A DNA stretch of 50,825 nucleotides from Desulfobacteraceae bacterium (GTDB lineage: Bacteria; Desulfobacterota; DSM-4660; Desulfatiglandales; Desulfatiglandaceae): positions 1 through 50,825 of the forward strand of contig JAUWMR010000029.1 of NCBI GenBank assembly GCA_030613055.1, written 5' to 3'. Shown in pieces: positions 39,608 to 49,590 of the stretch (positions within the stretch are counted from its first letter, which is position 1; each line of letters begins with the position of its first letter). The translations under genes were made by a program, and so were the position numbers. The notes below the pieces were generated by a model that worked only from the letters and a program-made list of their open reading frames with translations, ran no database searches and had not been told where the DNA came from.

Positions 39608-41578
39608 ATGCATTCATACAGCTACGGAAAAACTGGTTTGTTGTACTTAGTGATCCTGCTCCTGTTTCTATTTCCTATGACCACCGGTAGTATGGGAGAG
39701 GAGGAGGATAAACCTGAGGCCAAGAAAGTCCATGGGTCCAAACTTCGGTCAGTGACAATGAATTTCAATGACGTTGATCTGCGGGTCCTTATAAAATTTA
39801 TCAGCGAATTAACAGGAAAGAATTTTCTTGTAGATCCGGGTATCAAGGGCAAGGTGACCATTCTTTCTCCGCAGAAGGTGACCGTAGATGAGGCATACAA
39901 GGTTTTTTTATCGGTTCTCGAGGTAAACGGGTTTACCGCGGTCCAGGCCGGAAAGATCATAAAGATCGTTGCGTCCGGTGAAGCCAGGGCAAAGGCCTTA
40001 GAGACCCGTCGAGAAAGAGAGCCCTCCCTTATAGAAGACAAGGTCATCACCCAGTTGGTTCCCCTGGAATACGCTGATTCGGTCGCGCTTTCCAAATTGC
40101 TGCGCCCATTGATACCCAAGACGGGTCTTTTGATCCCCTATATGGAAACAAATATCCTGATCATTATTGATGTGTTGTCAAATATCAACCGCCTTCTCAA
40201 TATCATCAATGAACTGGATATCCCCGGAGAAAAAGAGGTGATCAATGTTTTTGCCCTTGAATACGCAAGGGTGGAAAAGTTAGCGCCAAAACTCATAAAA
40301 ATATTTCAAAAGAAAAAGAGTAAAAAGGCCCCGGCACAGATGATTAAAATCATCCCTGATGAGAGGACGAACTCCATTGTGGTCCTGGCCACCCCGCTGG
40401 TCACGTCCGATATTATAATGTTGATCGGGAAATTAGATAGGAAACAGGCCCGTCCCAGGGAAAATATTCACATCTACTCACTTCAAAATGCAGTTGCCGA
40501 AGATATTGCCAAGGTCCTTTTGGAAATACCGGCCAAGGCAGCGGCCGCTAAAAAAGGCAAGGCCCCGATTATTTCAAAAGAGGTACAGATATCCGCGGAC
40601 AAGGCAACAAACAGTCTTGTGATAATCGCTGATCCGGATGAGTACCGGATCTTGGAGGAGGTCATAAAAAAGTTAGATATCCCCAGAATCATGGTCTACG
40701 TTGAGGTATTGATCATAGAGGTATCCGCTTCAAAGGCCCTGGATCTGGGAGTGGAATGGCGTTTTGGAAACGAGTATAAAGGAGGCTTTGGGGCCGGCAA
40801 AGAGGGAGGGGCCTGGGTCACCGGAAGGAGGGGAACTGATGGCGGTATTACCGATCTGGCAGCAGGTACTCTCTCTGCTGGTTTTATGGCCGGTGTCATC
40901 GGACAGGGCATTACGTTGGGTACAGTCACATTTGCCACTATCGGGGCCTTTGTTGAAGCGGTTAGAACGGACAGCGATTTCAACATTCTGAGCACACCAC
41001 AGATCCTGACCCTGGACAATGAGGAGGCCACCATAGAGGTGGGGCAAAATCTCCCTTTTGTGACGCGGGTGGATCAGGGGGCTAATGAACAGGATCGTGC
41101 CATCCAGAATATCGAGTACAAGGACGTAGGGGTCATTCTCAAAGTGACACCCCAGATAAATAAAAATCGTTTTGTAAGACTGAAGGTTGAAGAAAGCGTA
41201 AAATCCGTGATTCAAACAACAGCCCTTGATAATGCCATTTTAGCCCCTACCACCACCTACCGCTCTGCCAAGACGACCATTACCGTAAGGGATGGAGAGA
41301 CGGCCGTAATAGGCGGGCTCATCGAAACCCGGATCAGCAGGGGCAAGACCCAGACCCCCTGCCTGGGAAACATTCCGGGACTTGGCTGGCTTTTTAAAAG
41401 CACATCAGATCGTGATGAAAAGACAAACCTTTTTGTTTTTTTGACGCCCCATATCATTGAAACGCCTGAAGAGCGTAAAAAACTCCACGAGGACAAGAGC
41501 ACGGAGATGGAAAAAGAACTTAAAAACAGGAGGGACAAAGACCAGCCAGAGACGCTAAGAAAGATGGGGTATGAATGA
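39608..41578 (+). CDS. gspD: Type II secretion secretin GspD
   Basis: A 656-residue outer-membrane channel subunit. Seen: an N-terminal signal peptide, the N0 domain (VTMNFNDVDLRVLIKFISEL), N1 to N3 repeats (TNILIIIDVLSNINRLL, TNSIVVLATP, TNSLVIIADP) and the secretin core with VGQNLPFVTRV, DVGVILKVTPQI and TVRDGETAVIGGLIE. A charged C-terminal tail may bind a pilotin. AAGGA precedes the ATG. Its stop overlaps gspE (ATGA). Confidence 0.96.
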   Translation: MHSYSYGKTGLLYLVILLLFLFPMTTGSMGEEEDKPEAKKVHGSKLRSVTMNFNDVDLRVLIKFISELTGKNFLVDPGIKGKVTILSPQKVTVDEAYKVFLSVLEVNGFTAVQAGKIIKIVASGEARAKALETRREREPSLIEDKVITQLVPLEYADSVALSKLLRPLIPKTGLLIPYMETNILIIIDVLSNINRLLNIINELDIPGEKEVINVFALEYARVEKLAPKLIKIFQKKKSKKAPAQMIKIIPDERTNSIVVLATPLVTSDIIMLIGKLDRKQARPRENIHIYSLQNAVAEDIAKVLLEIPAKAAAAKKGKAPIISKEVQISADKATNSLVIIADPDEYRILEEVIKKLDIPRIMVYVEVLIIEVSASKALDLGVEWRFGNEYKGGFGAGKEGGAWVTGRRGTDGGITDLAAGTLSAGFMAGVIGQGITLGTVTFATIGAFVEAVRTDSDFNILSTPQILTLDNEEATIEVGQNLPFVTRVDQGANEQDRAIQNIEYKDVGVILKVTPQINKNRFVRLKVEESVKSVIQTTALDNAILAPTTTYRSAKTTITVRDGETAVIGGLIETRISRGKTQTPCLGNIPGLGWLFKSTSDRDEKTNLFVFLTPHIIETPEERKKLHEDKSTEMEKELKNRRDKDQPETLRKMGYE

Positions 41579-43176
41579 TGGGGGATAGAGTTAGACATCA
41601 GATCTTTTTTAGGGATGATGATGTGGGTGAGGAAGAACGGCTGTCCGCATACGCGCAGCAGCTTGGTATCCCGTTTAAGAAACACATACAAAAGGACATG
41701 AAATGGAATGAGACGCTTAATATACCCATTCAATACTTCAAGCGTATGGGGATGATTCCCCTTTGTCAGACTGACAGCATCCTGACGGTAGCCATTAATG
41801 ATCCCTCAAATTTTCAGCCCGCAGACGAATTGGCCCGCATGGCGGGCTGTAAATTCGCCGAATTAGTACTAAGTCCCCTGGAAGAGATAACCTCAGCCAT
41901 TAATATGCTCTTTGATCAATCCAGCGATGTGGCTGAAAAAGTGGTTCAGGATCTGGGCGAATATCAATCGGGGGGCCAGTTCTTCAGTGAATTAGAAGAA
42001 ATAGAAGACCTCATGGATGTCACCCATGAGGCCCCGATTATCCGCCTGGTCAACATTATTATGACCCAGGCCTTGAGGCGCAGGGCGAGTGATATCCATA
42101 TTGAGCCGTATGAGAAGGAGATCAAGGTCCGATTCCGTATTGACGGGATCCTATATGAAGTGTTCACCCTTCCAAAGCGATTTCACCCCCACATTGTTTC
42201 CAGAATAAAGATAATGTCCAGTCTCGACATTGCTGAAAAGCGGGTCCCGCAGGACGGAAGGATCAAAATCAAGGTGGCCAACAGGGCCGTCGATATACGG
42301 GTCTCGATTATTCCCATGTCATTTGGTGAGAGAATTGTCCTGCGGCTACTTGATAAGGGAGTGTCCTTGTTAGGATTAGGGGAGATGGGCCTGAGCGGGG
42401 AAAAAGTTGAGATATTTGAGAGGTTGATCAATAAAAACAGCGGGATTTTGCTCGTAACCGGCCCGACCGGCAGTGGAAAGAGTACCACGCTTTATGCCGC
42501 CATTAACAGGATCAATTCCGTGGAGAAGAACATTATCACTATCGAGGACCCAATAGAATACGAATTGAGACAGGTCGGCCAGATTCAGGTCAACCCGAAG
42601 ACAGAGCTGACCTTTGCAAGGGGCCTGAGGTCCATTTTAAGGCATGACCCGGATGTAATCATGGTGGGAGAGATACGGGATCTGGAGACCGCGGAAATTG
42701 CTATCCAGGCGTCACTTACAGGCCACCTGGTTTTCAGCACGCTTCATACGAACGACGCGGCAGGTGCCCTTACGAGATTAGTTGAAATGGGTGTGGAGCC
42801 GTTTTTGATTGCTTCTTCTCTGTTAGCCTCGGTCGCGCAGAGACTGGTGAGACAAATATGCCTATTTTGCAAGGAACCCTTTGAACAGGATGAGTCAACC
42901 CTAAATAAACTCTGTCTGCCCAAAGAGCAGGTCTTTTACAGGGGAAAAGGGTGTCCTGAATGCATGGATACAGGCTACAGCGGTCGAACAGGGATATTTG
43001 AACTATTAATGATTGATAATGAAATCAGAAACCTTGTCAAGACCGGCGCGGATTCCGTCACAATCAAGGAGGCGGGAATACAGAAGGGAATGACTACTCT
43101 TTTCGAGGACGGTCTTGTGAAGGTAAAGGCGGGTATCACTACCCTCAACGAGGTACTGAGAGTATCGCAGGAGTAG
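41575..43176 (+). CDS. gspE: Type II secretion ATPase GspE
   Basis: A 533-residue cytoplasmic hexameric ATPase that drives the pseudopilus. Seen: an N-terminal MshEN-like domain, the ATPase domain with Walker A GPTGSGKST (about 297-305), Asp box EDPIEY, Walker B IMVGEIRDLETAEIAIQ and His box GHLVFSTLHTND, and a zinc motif with CLFC and CPEC near the C-terminus. Confidence 0.96.
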   Translation: MMGDRVRHQIFFRDDDVGEEERLSAYAQQLGIPFKKHIQKDMKWNETLNIPIQYFKRMGMIPLCQTDSILTVAINDPSNFQPADELARMAGCKFAELVLSPLEEITSAINMLFDQSSDVAEKVVQDLGEYQSGGQFFSELEEIEDLMDVTHEAPIIRLVNIIMTQALRRRASDIHIEPYEKEIKVRFRIDGILYEVFTLPKRFHPHIVSRIKIMSSLDIAEKRVPQDGRIKIKVANRAVDIRVSIIPMSFGERIVLRLLDKGVSLLGLGEMGLSGEKVEIFERLINKNSGILLVTGPTGSGKSTTLYAAINRINSVEKNIITIEDPIEYELRQVGQIQVNPKTELTFARGLRSILRHDPDVIMVGEIRDLETAEIAIQASLTGHLVFSTLHTNDAAGALTRLVEMGVEPFLIASSLLASVAQRLVRQICLFCKEPFEQDESTLNKLCLPKEQVFYRGKGCPECMDTGYSGRTGIFELLMIDNEIRNLVKTGADSVTIKEAGIQKGMTTLFEDGLVKVKAGITTLNEVLRVSQE

Positions 43177-43182
43177 GGATTT

Positions 43183-44412
43183 ATGCCCCTTTTTGAGTAT
43201 AAGGCCCTTAACAAAAAAGGAAGAAAGGTGACGGGTATTGTGACCGCAGACGGCCCGGCCTCCGCCCGGCTCAAGCTGAGCCATGAAATGATTTTTCCTG
43301 TGGAAATCAGGGAGACCAGGTCGACAAGAAAACGCGCACTCACCGGCCCTTTTACGACCCTCATAAGGAAGTTACATCGTATCAACCCTGCCCTGGTCTC
43401 TACTGCAATGAGGCAGTTAGCGACCCTCGTTTCATCGGGGCTCCCTCTAATTGACTGCCTTAATGCGCTGATCGAACAAACAGAAACTGCTTCTCTGAAA
43501 AAGATATTCACCGGGATAAGGGAGAAGGTTATGGAAGGAAGTTCCCTCTCATTAGCCATGGCAGAGCATGCCGCCGTATTCAACAACATGTTTGTGAATA
43601 TGGTGAGAGCAGGTGAGACAGGGGGTGCCCTGAATATTATTCTCAAGCGCCTGGCAGATTATTCAGAAAACAGGTTGAGGCTCAAGAAAAAAATAGATGC
43701 AGCCATGGCCTATCCCGTCTTCCTTCTAATGGTCAGCAGTATTATTTTGATTTTTCTTATGTCTTTTGTGATGCCGAAGGTGATTGGAATTTTCAAGGGT
43801 ATGGAGCTTGCCCTGCCATGGTCCACACGAGCGCTCATATGGACAACGGATGGCATGAAACAGTACTGGTGGCTGGCAGGCCTGGTATTGATCGCTATTG
43901 GCACTGGTATATATTCAGGCACAAAGACCGAACAGGGCCGCCTCATATGGGACCGTTTGCGTCTCCGCTTACCCGTAATCGGTCGGTTGCACCACAAGAC
44001 CGTCATTGCCCGTTTTACCAGAACCCTGTCCATTTTACTTAAAAGCGGCATCCCCCTTGTAGAGGCCCTGAAGACAGCAAGACCCTCCATGGACAACAGG
44101 ATAATGGAAGATGTCATTTCCGACACGGCCAGGCTCGTGGGAGAGGGACAGGACTTTTCAACGCATTTGAAAAAATCGGGCCTGTTCCCGCCTCTGGTAG
44201 TCCAGCTTATACGCGCGGGTGAGCAGAGCGGCGAACTTGAGGACATGTTAGCCAGGGCAGCCGACGCATATGAAGATGACGTGGAGTCGGCAGTCGCTTC
44301 TCTGACCGCAATCATAGAGCCTGCCATCATCCTTTTGATGGGGGGTGCGGTCGGTTTTATTGTTATGGCGATCCTGCTGCCTATATTTGATATGAGCAGC
44401 GGGATTCGATAG
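43183..44412 (+). CDS. gspF: Type II secretion platform protein GspF
   Basis: A 409-residue polytopic inner-membrane protein with two homologous cytoplasmic T2SF domains. Seen: three membrane segments (VFLLMVSSIILIFLMSFVM, WWLAGLVLIAIGTGIY and the one near the C-terminus), and the paired motifs LVSSGLPLIDCLNAL and LLKSGIPLVEALKTA that mark the duplicated domain. AGGGA lies in the 6-base gap after gspE. Confidence 0.95.
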   Translation: MPLFEYKALNKKGRKVTGIVTADGPASARLKLSHEMIFPVEIRETRSTRKRALTGPFTTLIRKLHRINPALVSTAMRQLATLVSSGLPLIDCLNALIEQTETASLKKIFTGIREKVMEGSSLSLAMAEHAAVFNNMFVNMVRAGETGGALNIILKRLADYSENRLRLKKKIDAAMAYPVFLLMVSSIILIFLMSFVMPKVIGIFKGMELALPWSTRALIWTTDGMKQYWWLAGLVLIAIGTGIYSGTKTEQGRLIWDRLRLRLPVIGRLHHKTVIARFTRTLSILLKSGIPLVEALKTARPSMDNRIMEDVISDTARLVGEGQDFSTHLKKSGLFPPLVVQLIRAGEQSGELEDMLARAADAYEDDVESAVASLTAIIEPAIILLMGGAVGFIVMAILLPIFDMSSGIR

Positions 44413-44474
44413 CACTGTTACAAAAATGAGTAATAGTTTAGCGCTTTGAAAACAGTAGCTGCCCGCATGGCTTC

Positions 44475-44526
44475 AGTCCCGCTTTAGCGGGACCATGGAC
44501 TAAGCAGGGCTAAAGCCCTGCGCTAC
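44475..44526 (+). repeat. REP-like palindromic repeat R3, copy 2
   Basis: It contains agtcccgctttagcgggac and gcagggctaaagccctgcgctac, the same units as at 28099-28165 but in inverted order. Confidence 0.8.
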
Positions 44527-44596
44527 GCTGAGTTCATGCCTATGTAATAATTATTAAATTGATGCGGGGCGGGAATGACAAAAAAAGACAGATAAA

Positions 44597-44617
44597 GACT
44601 TTTTACGAGACCGTCAA
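44597..44617 (+). repeat. Inverted repeat R5, right copy
   Basis: gactttttacgagaccgtcaa is the reverse complement of 38852-38872 with one mismatch. Confidence 0.8.
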
Positions 44618-44632
44618 TGATGAGAGGAAAAA

Positions 44633-45106
44633 ATGAAAAAACAGATCAAAGTCATTGGAAGTTCGCGCACCGGGCAGCGGGGTTTTACACTGCTTGAGAT
44701 TCTCGTTGTTATAACTATCCTTGGCATCCTTGCCAGCCTGGTGGCAGTAAGAATCATGGACAGGCCGGGCGAGTCCAGGATCCTCAAGGCAAGGCTCGAT
44801 ATACGGACCTTAGAGAATGCTCTCAAGATGTTTAAGCTGGACAACGCATTTTACCCTTCTTCCGAGCAGGGACTACGGGCCCTCGTGGAAAGACCTTCGG
44901 TCGGCCGGATTTCAAAAAAATGGCGCGAGGGCGGGTATCTTGAAAAGGGCGTGGTACCTAAAGACCCATGGGATAACGACTACCTTTACTTAGGTCCCGG
45001 TGTTCACAACCGCGATTTTGACCTCTGGTCTTGCGGGGCAGACGGTGAAGAAGGCGGCGACGGAGAAGACGGTGATGTTACTAACTGGGCTGTCAAGGGG
45101 AAATAG
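44633..45106 (+). CDS. gspG: Major pseudopilin GspG
   Basis: A 157-residue pseudopilin. The prepilin cleavage site is G17/F18 (GQRG-FTLLE with Glu at +5), followed by the hydrophobic helix. The later ENALKMFKLDNAFYPSSEQG and DPWDNDYLYLGPG are diagnostic for GspG, and the GADGEEGGDGEDGD end fits its calcium-binding loop. GAGAGG precedes the ATG. Confidence 0.95.
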   Translation: MKKQIKVIGSSRTGQRGFTLLEILVVITILGILASLVAVRIMDRPGESRILKARLDIRTLENALKMFKLDNAFYPSSEQGLRALVERPSVGRISKKWREGGYLEKGVVPKDPWDNDYLYLGPGVHNRDFDLWSCGADGEEGGDGEDGDVTNWAVKGK

Positions 45107-45620
45107 GCCTTTCGGCTTTACCCTTATAGAACTCCTCGTGGTCATGTTTATATTAGCCCTTTTTTCCGGCCTTGTTTTAATCAGGATCCAGAACGGTATT
45201 TATAAGGGGGATTTGAGGCGCGCGACCCGCATGATTATCAGCGAGGTAAACAGGCTGAGGGGCAGGGCGGCCTGTACCCACAGAAAACAGGAGCTGGGGT
45301 TTAATATTGATAAAAACCATCTCTATACGCTCAAACCTCTACAGGAGGGGAAAATCCCTTCAGAGTTGTTATTAGAAGAAAGGGAGGCGGCCTTTGAGAT
45401 AAAGGATTTACCGGAGGGCGTTGTTCTGGAGGACGTGGTTATATTCTCCAGGGGAAAGGTTCAGTGGGGCGAGGCCGTGATCAGGTTTTTTGCCAATGGT
45501 TGCGTTGAAGGCTCATTGATCCATCTTAAAAACCATAAGGATGAGGTTTATACCCTTCAAATAAACCCCATCACCGGGCGCATAAAGATTTATGACAGTT
45601 ATATCGACCAGGGCACATAA
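45075..45620 (+). CDS. gspH: Minor pseudopilin GspH
   Basis: A 181-residue protein with cleavage site G14/F15 (PFG-FTLIELLVV) and a beta-rich C-terminal domain. ATG 45075 overlaps the gspG end by 32 bases; a longer frame from 45000 would read through gspG. It follows gspG in the standard order. Confidence 0.82.
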   Translation: MLLTGLSRGNRPFGFTLIELLVVMFILALFSGLVLIRIQNGIYKGDLRRATRMIISEVNRLRGRAACTHRKQELGFNIDKNHLYTLKPLQEGKIPSELLLEEREAAFEIKDLPEGVVLEDVVIFSRGKVQWGEAVIRFFANGCVEGSLIHLKNHKDEVYTLQINPITGRIKIYDSYIDQGT

Positions 45621-45984
45621 GAAGGGCGGCTTCACCCTTTTAGAAATCATGATATCCCTGGGCCTGATTGCCGTTGCCCTCTTAGCTGTTCTGCGGCTTC
45701 AAGCCCAGAGCCTGGGGCTTCAGACAGAGGCCCAATTTACCACCATTGCCAATTACTTAGCCTTAGACAGGCTGTCACGGATTCAATCCTTGGACAAACC
45801 GGAAGCCGGGTCCTTTTCAGGTGACTTTGGCCCCGACTTCCCATATTTCCGCTTTCAGGAAGATATCGAAGAAATCATGGGCATTGATTATCTTATAAAA
45901 GTCAAGGTAACTATCATCCTGGATGAAAGGGGATCGATCAGGGAATTTCCCATAACAACTTACCTGTACAGGCAAAAAACATGA
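45592..45984 (+). CDS. gspI: Minor pseudopilin GspI
   Basis: A 130-residue protein with cleavage site G13/F14 (KKGG-FTLLEIMISL). It overlaps gspH by 29 bases. GspI forms the tip complex of the pseudopilus with GspJ and GspK. Confidence 0.85.
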   Translation: MTVISTRAHKKGGFTLLEIMISLGLIAVALLAVLRLQAQSLGLQTEAQFTTIANYLALDRLSRIQSLDKPEAGSFSGDFGPDFPYFRFQEDIEEIMGIDYLIKVKVTIILDERGSIREFPITTYLYRQKT

Positions 45985-46631
45985 GAGGGCTGACATTATT
46001 GGAGGTGCTGGTATCCCTGCTCATCCTGAGTATTATCATGGGAGCCGTCTACAGCACTTATACATCGAACGTGGAGGTCATCCAGAACACACGTCTGAAG
46101 GGGCAGGTCTATCAAATGGGCAGGATTGCCCTCGATCGAATGACAAGGGACCTGGAATCAGCCATTGTGGCTCTTGAGACGGCCCATGAAAAGACCCAGC
46201 TCGGAATGATAGCCATGGATCACGAGACAGATGGAAAACCTGCTGACAGGCTCGATTTTACCACCCTGGCCCACCTCCCCTTGAGCGATAGAGAACCCCG
46301 CACAGACCTTTGCGAGGTTGGCTACAGGCTCACTGAAGATCCTGAAAATGAGGGAAGATATATCCTCTACCGGAGGGACGACGCAATCCCGGATACCGAT
46401 CTTGGAAGTGGAGGGTACAGCCATGAATTAGCCAGAGGAGTTACAGGGCTGGATTTCATGTTTCAAGACGCCCGGGGAGAAGAATTCGACAACTGGGATA
46501 CCACGCAAGGGACGCCCTGTAGTGATCTACCCACATTAATAATCGTAAGATTGACTATTCAGGATGAACAGGGAGATGAGCATCTATTTGCCACGAGCAT
46601 TCATCCGGTCCTGGCAGAGAGAAAAACGTAA
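45981..46631 (+). CDS. gspJ: Minor pseudopilin GspJ
   Basis: A 216-residue protein with a very short leader and cleavage site G3/L4 (MRG-LTLLEVLVSL). The VYSTYTSNVEVIQ and ARGVTGLDFMFQD segments fit GspJ. Its ATG overlaps the gspI stop (ATGA). Confidence 0.87.
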   Translation: MRGLTLLEVLVSLLILSIIMGAVYSTYTSNVEVIQNTRLKGQVYQMGRIALDRMTRDLESAIVALETAHEKTQLGMIAMDHETDGKPADRLDFTTLAHLPLSDREPRTDLCEVGYRLTEDPENEGRYILYRRDDAIPDTDLGSGGYSHELARGVTGLDFMFQDARGEEFDNWDTTQGTPCSDLPTLIIVRLTIQDEQGDEHLFATSIHPVLAERKT

Positions 46632-46682
46632 CGCAACTACCCCGGTGTCAGGATCAGGGGTACAGGAGGACATCCCGATTTA

Positions 46683-47621
46683 ATGACAAAAATGGATTCC
46701 AATACAAAAAGCAATAAGGGCGCGGCCCTTGTCATTACCCTCCTGATCATTGCCACTCTGACCGGTTTAGCTGTCGGTTTTTCGGAGGAATCCGGCATTG
46801 AACTGGAACTGTCAGGCTATGTCAGGGATGGGAACAGGGCCCGTCAAATGGCACTGTCAGGCCTTGCGCTTGCCTTAGCCCTTCTTGATCAGGATGAAGA
46901 CAGGAATATGGACAGCCTCAGAGAGGACTGGAGCCGGTTCGGTCCGGAAACATTTCCTGAACAAATTCCCGACGCGGTTTTGTTTTCAGGGAGAATCGTT
47001 GACGAATTCAGTAAGATAAACATCAATTCCTTAATAACCGGAAACGGCCAAATAGGCGAGCAGAGGGCAAAACAACTGATCAGGCTTATTACCACCCTTG
47101 GCCTGGACCAAAACCATATCAATCCGGTTTTAGACTGGCTGGATACTGATGATATTGAACGTATGGAAGGCGCTGAAAATTATTATTACCAGAGTTTAGA
47201 TGATCCATATGAATGTTTTAACGGGCCCTTTCTGACGATTTCACAGGTTTTTTTGGTAAAAAACATGGCCACCATCAATAATATTATCGATTTCCTGACC
47301 ATTCACTCCCAGGGGAAGATAAACATAAATACGGCATCTCCCGAAATTTTACAGAGTCTCGACGAGGAAATTGATGCTGGTGTGGCACAATCCATCATAG
47401 ATTACCGTGCCGGAGAGGATTTTTTGAGTATTAGTGACTTAGGAAAGGTCCCGGGGATTAATGCGAGTTTGCTTAACAGGATTTCAGAATGGATTACGGT
47501 TAAAAGCTCTGCCTTCTGCATAAAGGTGGACGTGACTTATCAGGAGGCTGTCGCTCGCATCAGAGCCGTAGCAGTACGCAACGGGGATAAGTCGAAACTC
47601 GTATACTGTCAGGTCATGTGA
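46683..47621 (+). CDS. gspK: Minor pseudopilin GspK
   Basis: A 312-residue protein with cleavage after G13 (NKG-AALVITLLIIATL), lacking the usual Glu at +5, as is typical of GspK. The large C-terminal domain includes KININTASPEILQSL, a GspK signature. AGGAGG is 13 bases before the first ATG. Confidence 0.88.
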   Translation: MTKMDSNTKSNKGAALVITLLIIATLTGLAVGFSEESGIELELSGYVRDGNRARQMALSGLALALALLDQDEDRNMDSLREDWSRFGPETFPEQIPDAVLFSGRIVDEFSKININSLITGNGQIGEQRAKQLIRLITTLGLDQNHINPVLDWLDTDDIERMEGAENYYYQSLDDPYECFNGPFLTISQVFLVKNMATINNIIDFLTIHSQGKININTASPEILQSLDEEIDAGVAQSIIDYRAGEDFLSISDLGKVPGINASLLNRISEWITVKSSAFCIKVDVTYQEAVARIRAVAVRNGDKSKLVYCQVM

Positions 47622-49066
47622 TCATTATGTTTAATCCATTAAGGGAATTTTTTGTACCGAAATATGTAGTGGGCCTCCAGGTCACAGACCATTTCATAGG
47701 GGCGGTGCAGATATATAACTCTTTGAGAGGTCCGGAAATCAACAGGGTCGCCTTCAGAGAGTTAGAAAGCCAGGATCAGATTGAGGATGAGTTGATCGAC
47801 CTGTTTCGTGCAGGCAACCTGCGCCACGAAATGCTTATAACCTGTATTCCCACGTCTCTGGCCATGTTCAGGCAGCTTTCCCTTTCATTCGATAAACTAA
47901 AGAAATTGGATAAGATAATAAAATACCAAATGGAACCCCATGTTCCATACCCAATAGAACACATGATCGTCGACTTCCTGCCACCCGGTCCTGACGGAAA
48001 GATCATGACATTTGGTATTCAGAAGGCCTCTTTGGCTGAGCACATGGAAAGCCTTTCCGGGTTCAATCTGGCACCACGTGTGGTAACCTTGGACGATCTT
48101 GCCCTTTTATCGCTGTATGTTCGAAGAAACAGTGCGGGACCTGAGTATCCGGTATGTATTTTTCATATGGGTGTCGAAAGAAACGTGATGCAGGTCATAT
48201 CAAAAAAGAGTCTTGGGTTTATCCGCATCCTCCCGGGCGGTTCAGATGGGCTTGAAGCGCTGGAAAAGACGATCAGACTCTACCAGATAGACAATCCTGA
48301 TATTTTGCCTGAAGAGATTCTTCTGACCGGTCATCCGGGTGTTGACCAGGAGATGGAAGATCGGATCGCAACTTTTACCCGTATGAAGACAACCACGTGG
48401 AAGCCATTCGATGAACACAAACACCGGCTTGGACACATAGAACCTGAACTTCAGGCAAAATTGGGCGTGCCGCTTGGCCTCGCGCTCAGCATGGCAGGAC
48501 CCTCTGAAAAGCTATTTAATCTCAGGAAGGAGGAGTTTGTTAGCAGGAATATTGTGGATCTTAAAAAGACATTTTTGTTTATGATTACCGCAATTTTCCT
48601 GTTTATCATACTCTTCACCTTCAACCTTTACCAAGGTCTGTACATCCAGGAAAACAGGTACAGAGAATTAAAGAGGGATATCAGAGAAGTTTTTACAAAT
48701 GCGTTTCCAGAAACAAAGACGATCGTTAAGGGGCGGGAATTAGACCAGATGTCCCAGATGATTGAGGAAGAGGCGGTCAAATATCAGTGGCTTGAGGGTC
48801 TGACCGGTGAGGGAGCGGTCCTCAATGTACTCATAACCCTGAGCCGGACAATTTCCAGCTTTCCGGGCGTGATGGCAGATAACCTGTCAATAGAACAAAG
48901 GGACATAAAGCTCCACGGCAGGGCTGCTTCTTTTAAAACAGTGGACAGGCTGAAGCGGCATCTCTCAAATACGGGAATTTTTAAGACCATAAAGCTGGTG
49001 GGCGCTAAAATGGACAGGAAAAAAAAGGCGATAAGATTCAGTTTTGCCATGGAGAAAAAGCAATGA
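47618..49066 (+). CDS. gspL: Type II secretion platform protein GspL
   Basis: A 482-residue protein with an actin-like cytoplasmic domain like that of PilM, one membrane segment near residue 330 (FLFMITAIFLFIILFTF) and a periplasmic ferredoxin-like domain. It ties GspE to GspM. The start is GTG 47618 overlapping the gspK stop (GTGA); ATG 47627 is an alternative. Confidence 0.85.
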   Translation: MIIMFNPLREFFVPKYVVGLQVTDHFIGAVQIYNSLRGPEINRVAFRELESQDQIEDELIDLFRAGNLRHEMLITCIPTSLAMFRQLSLSFDKLKKLDKIIKYQMEPHVPYPIEHMIVDFLPPGPDGKIMTFGIQKASLAEHMESLSGFNLAPRVVTLDDLALLSLYVRRNSAGPEYPVCIFHMGVERNVMQVISKKSLGFIRILPGGSDGLEALEKTIRLYQIDNPDILPEEILLTGHPGVDQEMEDRIATFTRMKTTTWKPFDEHKHRLGHIEPELQAKLGVPLGLALSMAGPSEKLFNLRKEEFVSRNIVDLKKTFLFMITAIFLFIILFTFNLYQGLYIQENRYRELKRDIREVFTNAFPETKTIVKGRELDQMSQMIEEEAVKYQWLEGLTGEGAVLNVLITLSRTISSFPGVMADNLSIEQRDIKLHGRAASFKTVDRLKRHLSNTGIFKTIKLVGAKMDRKKKAIRFSFAMEKKQ

Positions 49067-49590
49067 AAGCCGGCAGACGTGAAATGGCCCTTATCTTTTT
49101 GGGTGGAATATTTTTCATCGCCATACTGTATTACCTGGTCATCCTGTCTCCGGCACTCACACGGCAGCGGATATTGGTAACCTACATAGAAAAAAAGGAA
49201 AAAGAACTGGCAGGTATGGCCGAGTTGAAGGCAAAGCGGGAAAGATTCAAAGACAGGAGGACTCAGGCCGAAAAAATGCTGACAGGCAGAGGAAAGGCGT
49301 TTACGCTTCTCTCCTTTTTAGAAGGAGTTTCACGGGAGGTGGGAATAAACGACAGAATTCAATATATGAAACCTCTCAGATTTCAAGAGAAATCCGGGCC
49401 GTTAAGACCGGCAGGTATTGAAATGAGCCTGGATAAGATTGACATAAAACAGTTGGCAGACTTGCTTTACAAAATTGAATGTTCCGGAAAATTGCTGAAT
49501 GTCAAACGCATAAAGATTCAATGCACGCCCCATCGTAAAGCCCGATACCTGAAAGTTACCCTCCAGATAAATACCTACATTTTTATGTAA
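49063..49590 (+). CDS. gspM: Type II secretion platform protein GspM
   Basis: A 175-residue protein with an N-terminal membrane segment (LIFLGGIFFIAILYYLVIL), a coiled coil and a periplasmic domain that pairs with GspL. Its ATG overlaps the gspL stop (ATGA). No gspN or prepilin peptidase follows in the window. Confidence 0.82.
   Translation: MKAGRREMALIFLGGIFFIAILYYLVILSPALTRQRILVTYIEKKEKELAGMAELKAKRERFKDRRTQAEKMLTGRGKAFTLLSFLEGVSREVGINDRIQYMKPLRFQEKSGPLRPAGIEMSLDKIDIKQLADLLYKIECSGKLLNVKRIKIQCTPHRKARYLKVTLQINTYIFM

Larger units (their letters stand above)
44413..44632. other. Repeat-filled gap between gspF and gspG
   Basis: This 220-base gap splits the operon. It holds repeat R3 (44475-44526) and the right copy of R5 (44597-44617). 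GAGAGG before gspG is its own Shine-Dalgarno sequence. A separate promoter for gspG onward is possible but was not found. Confidence 0.6.
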
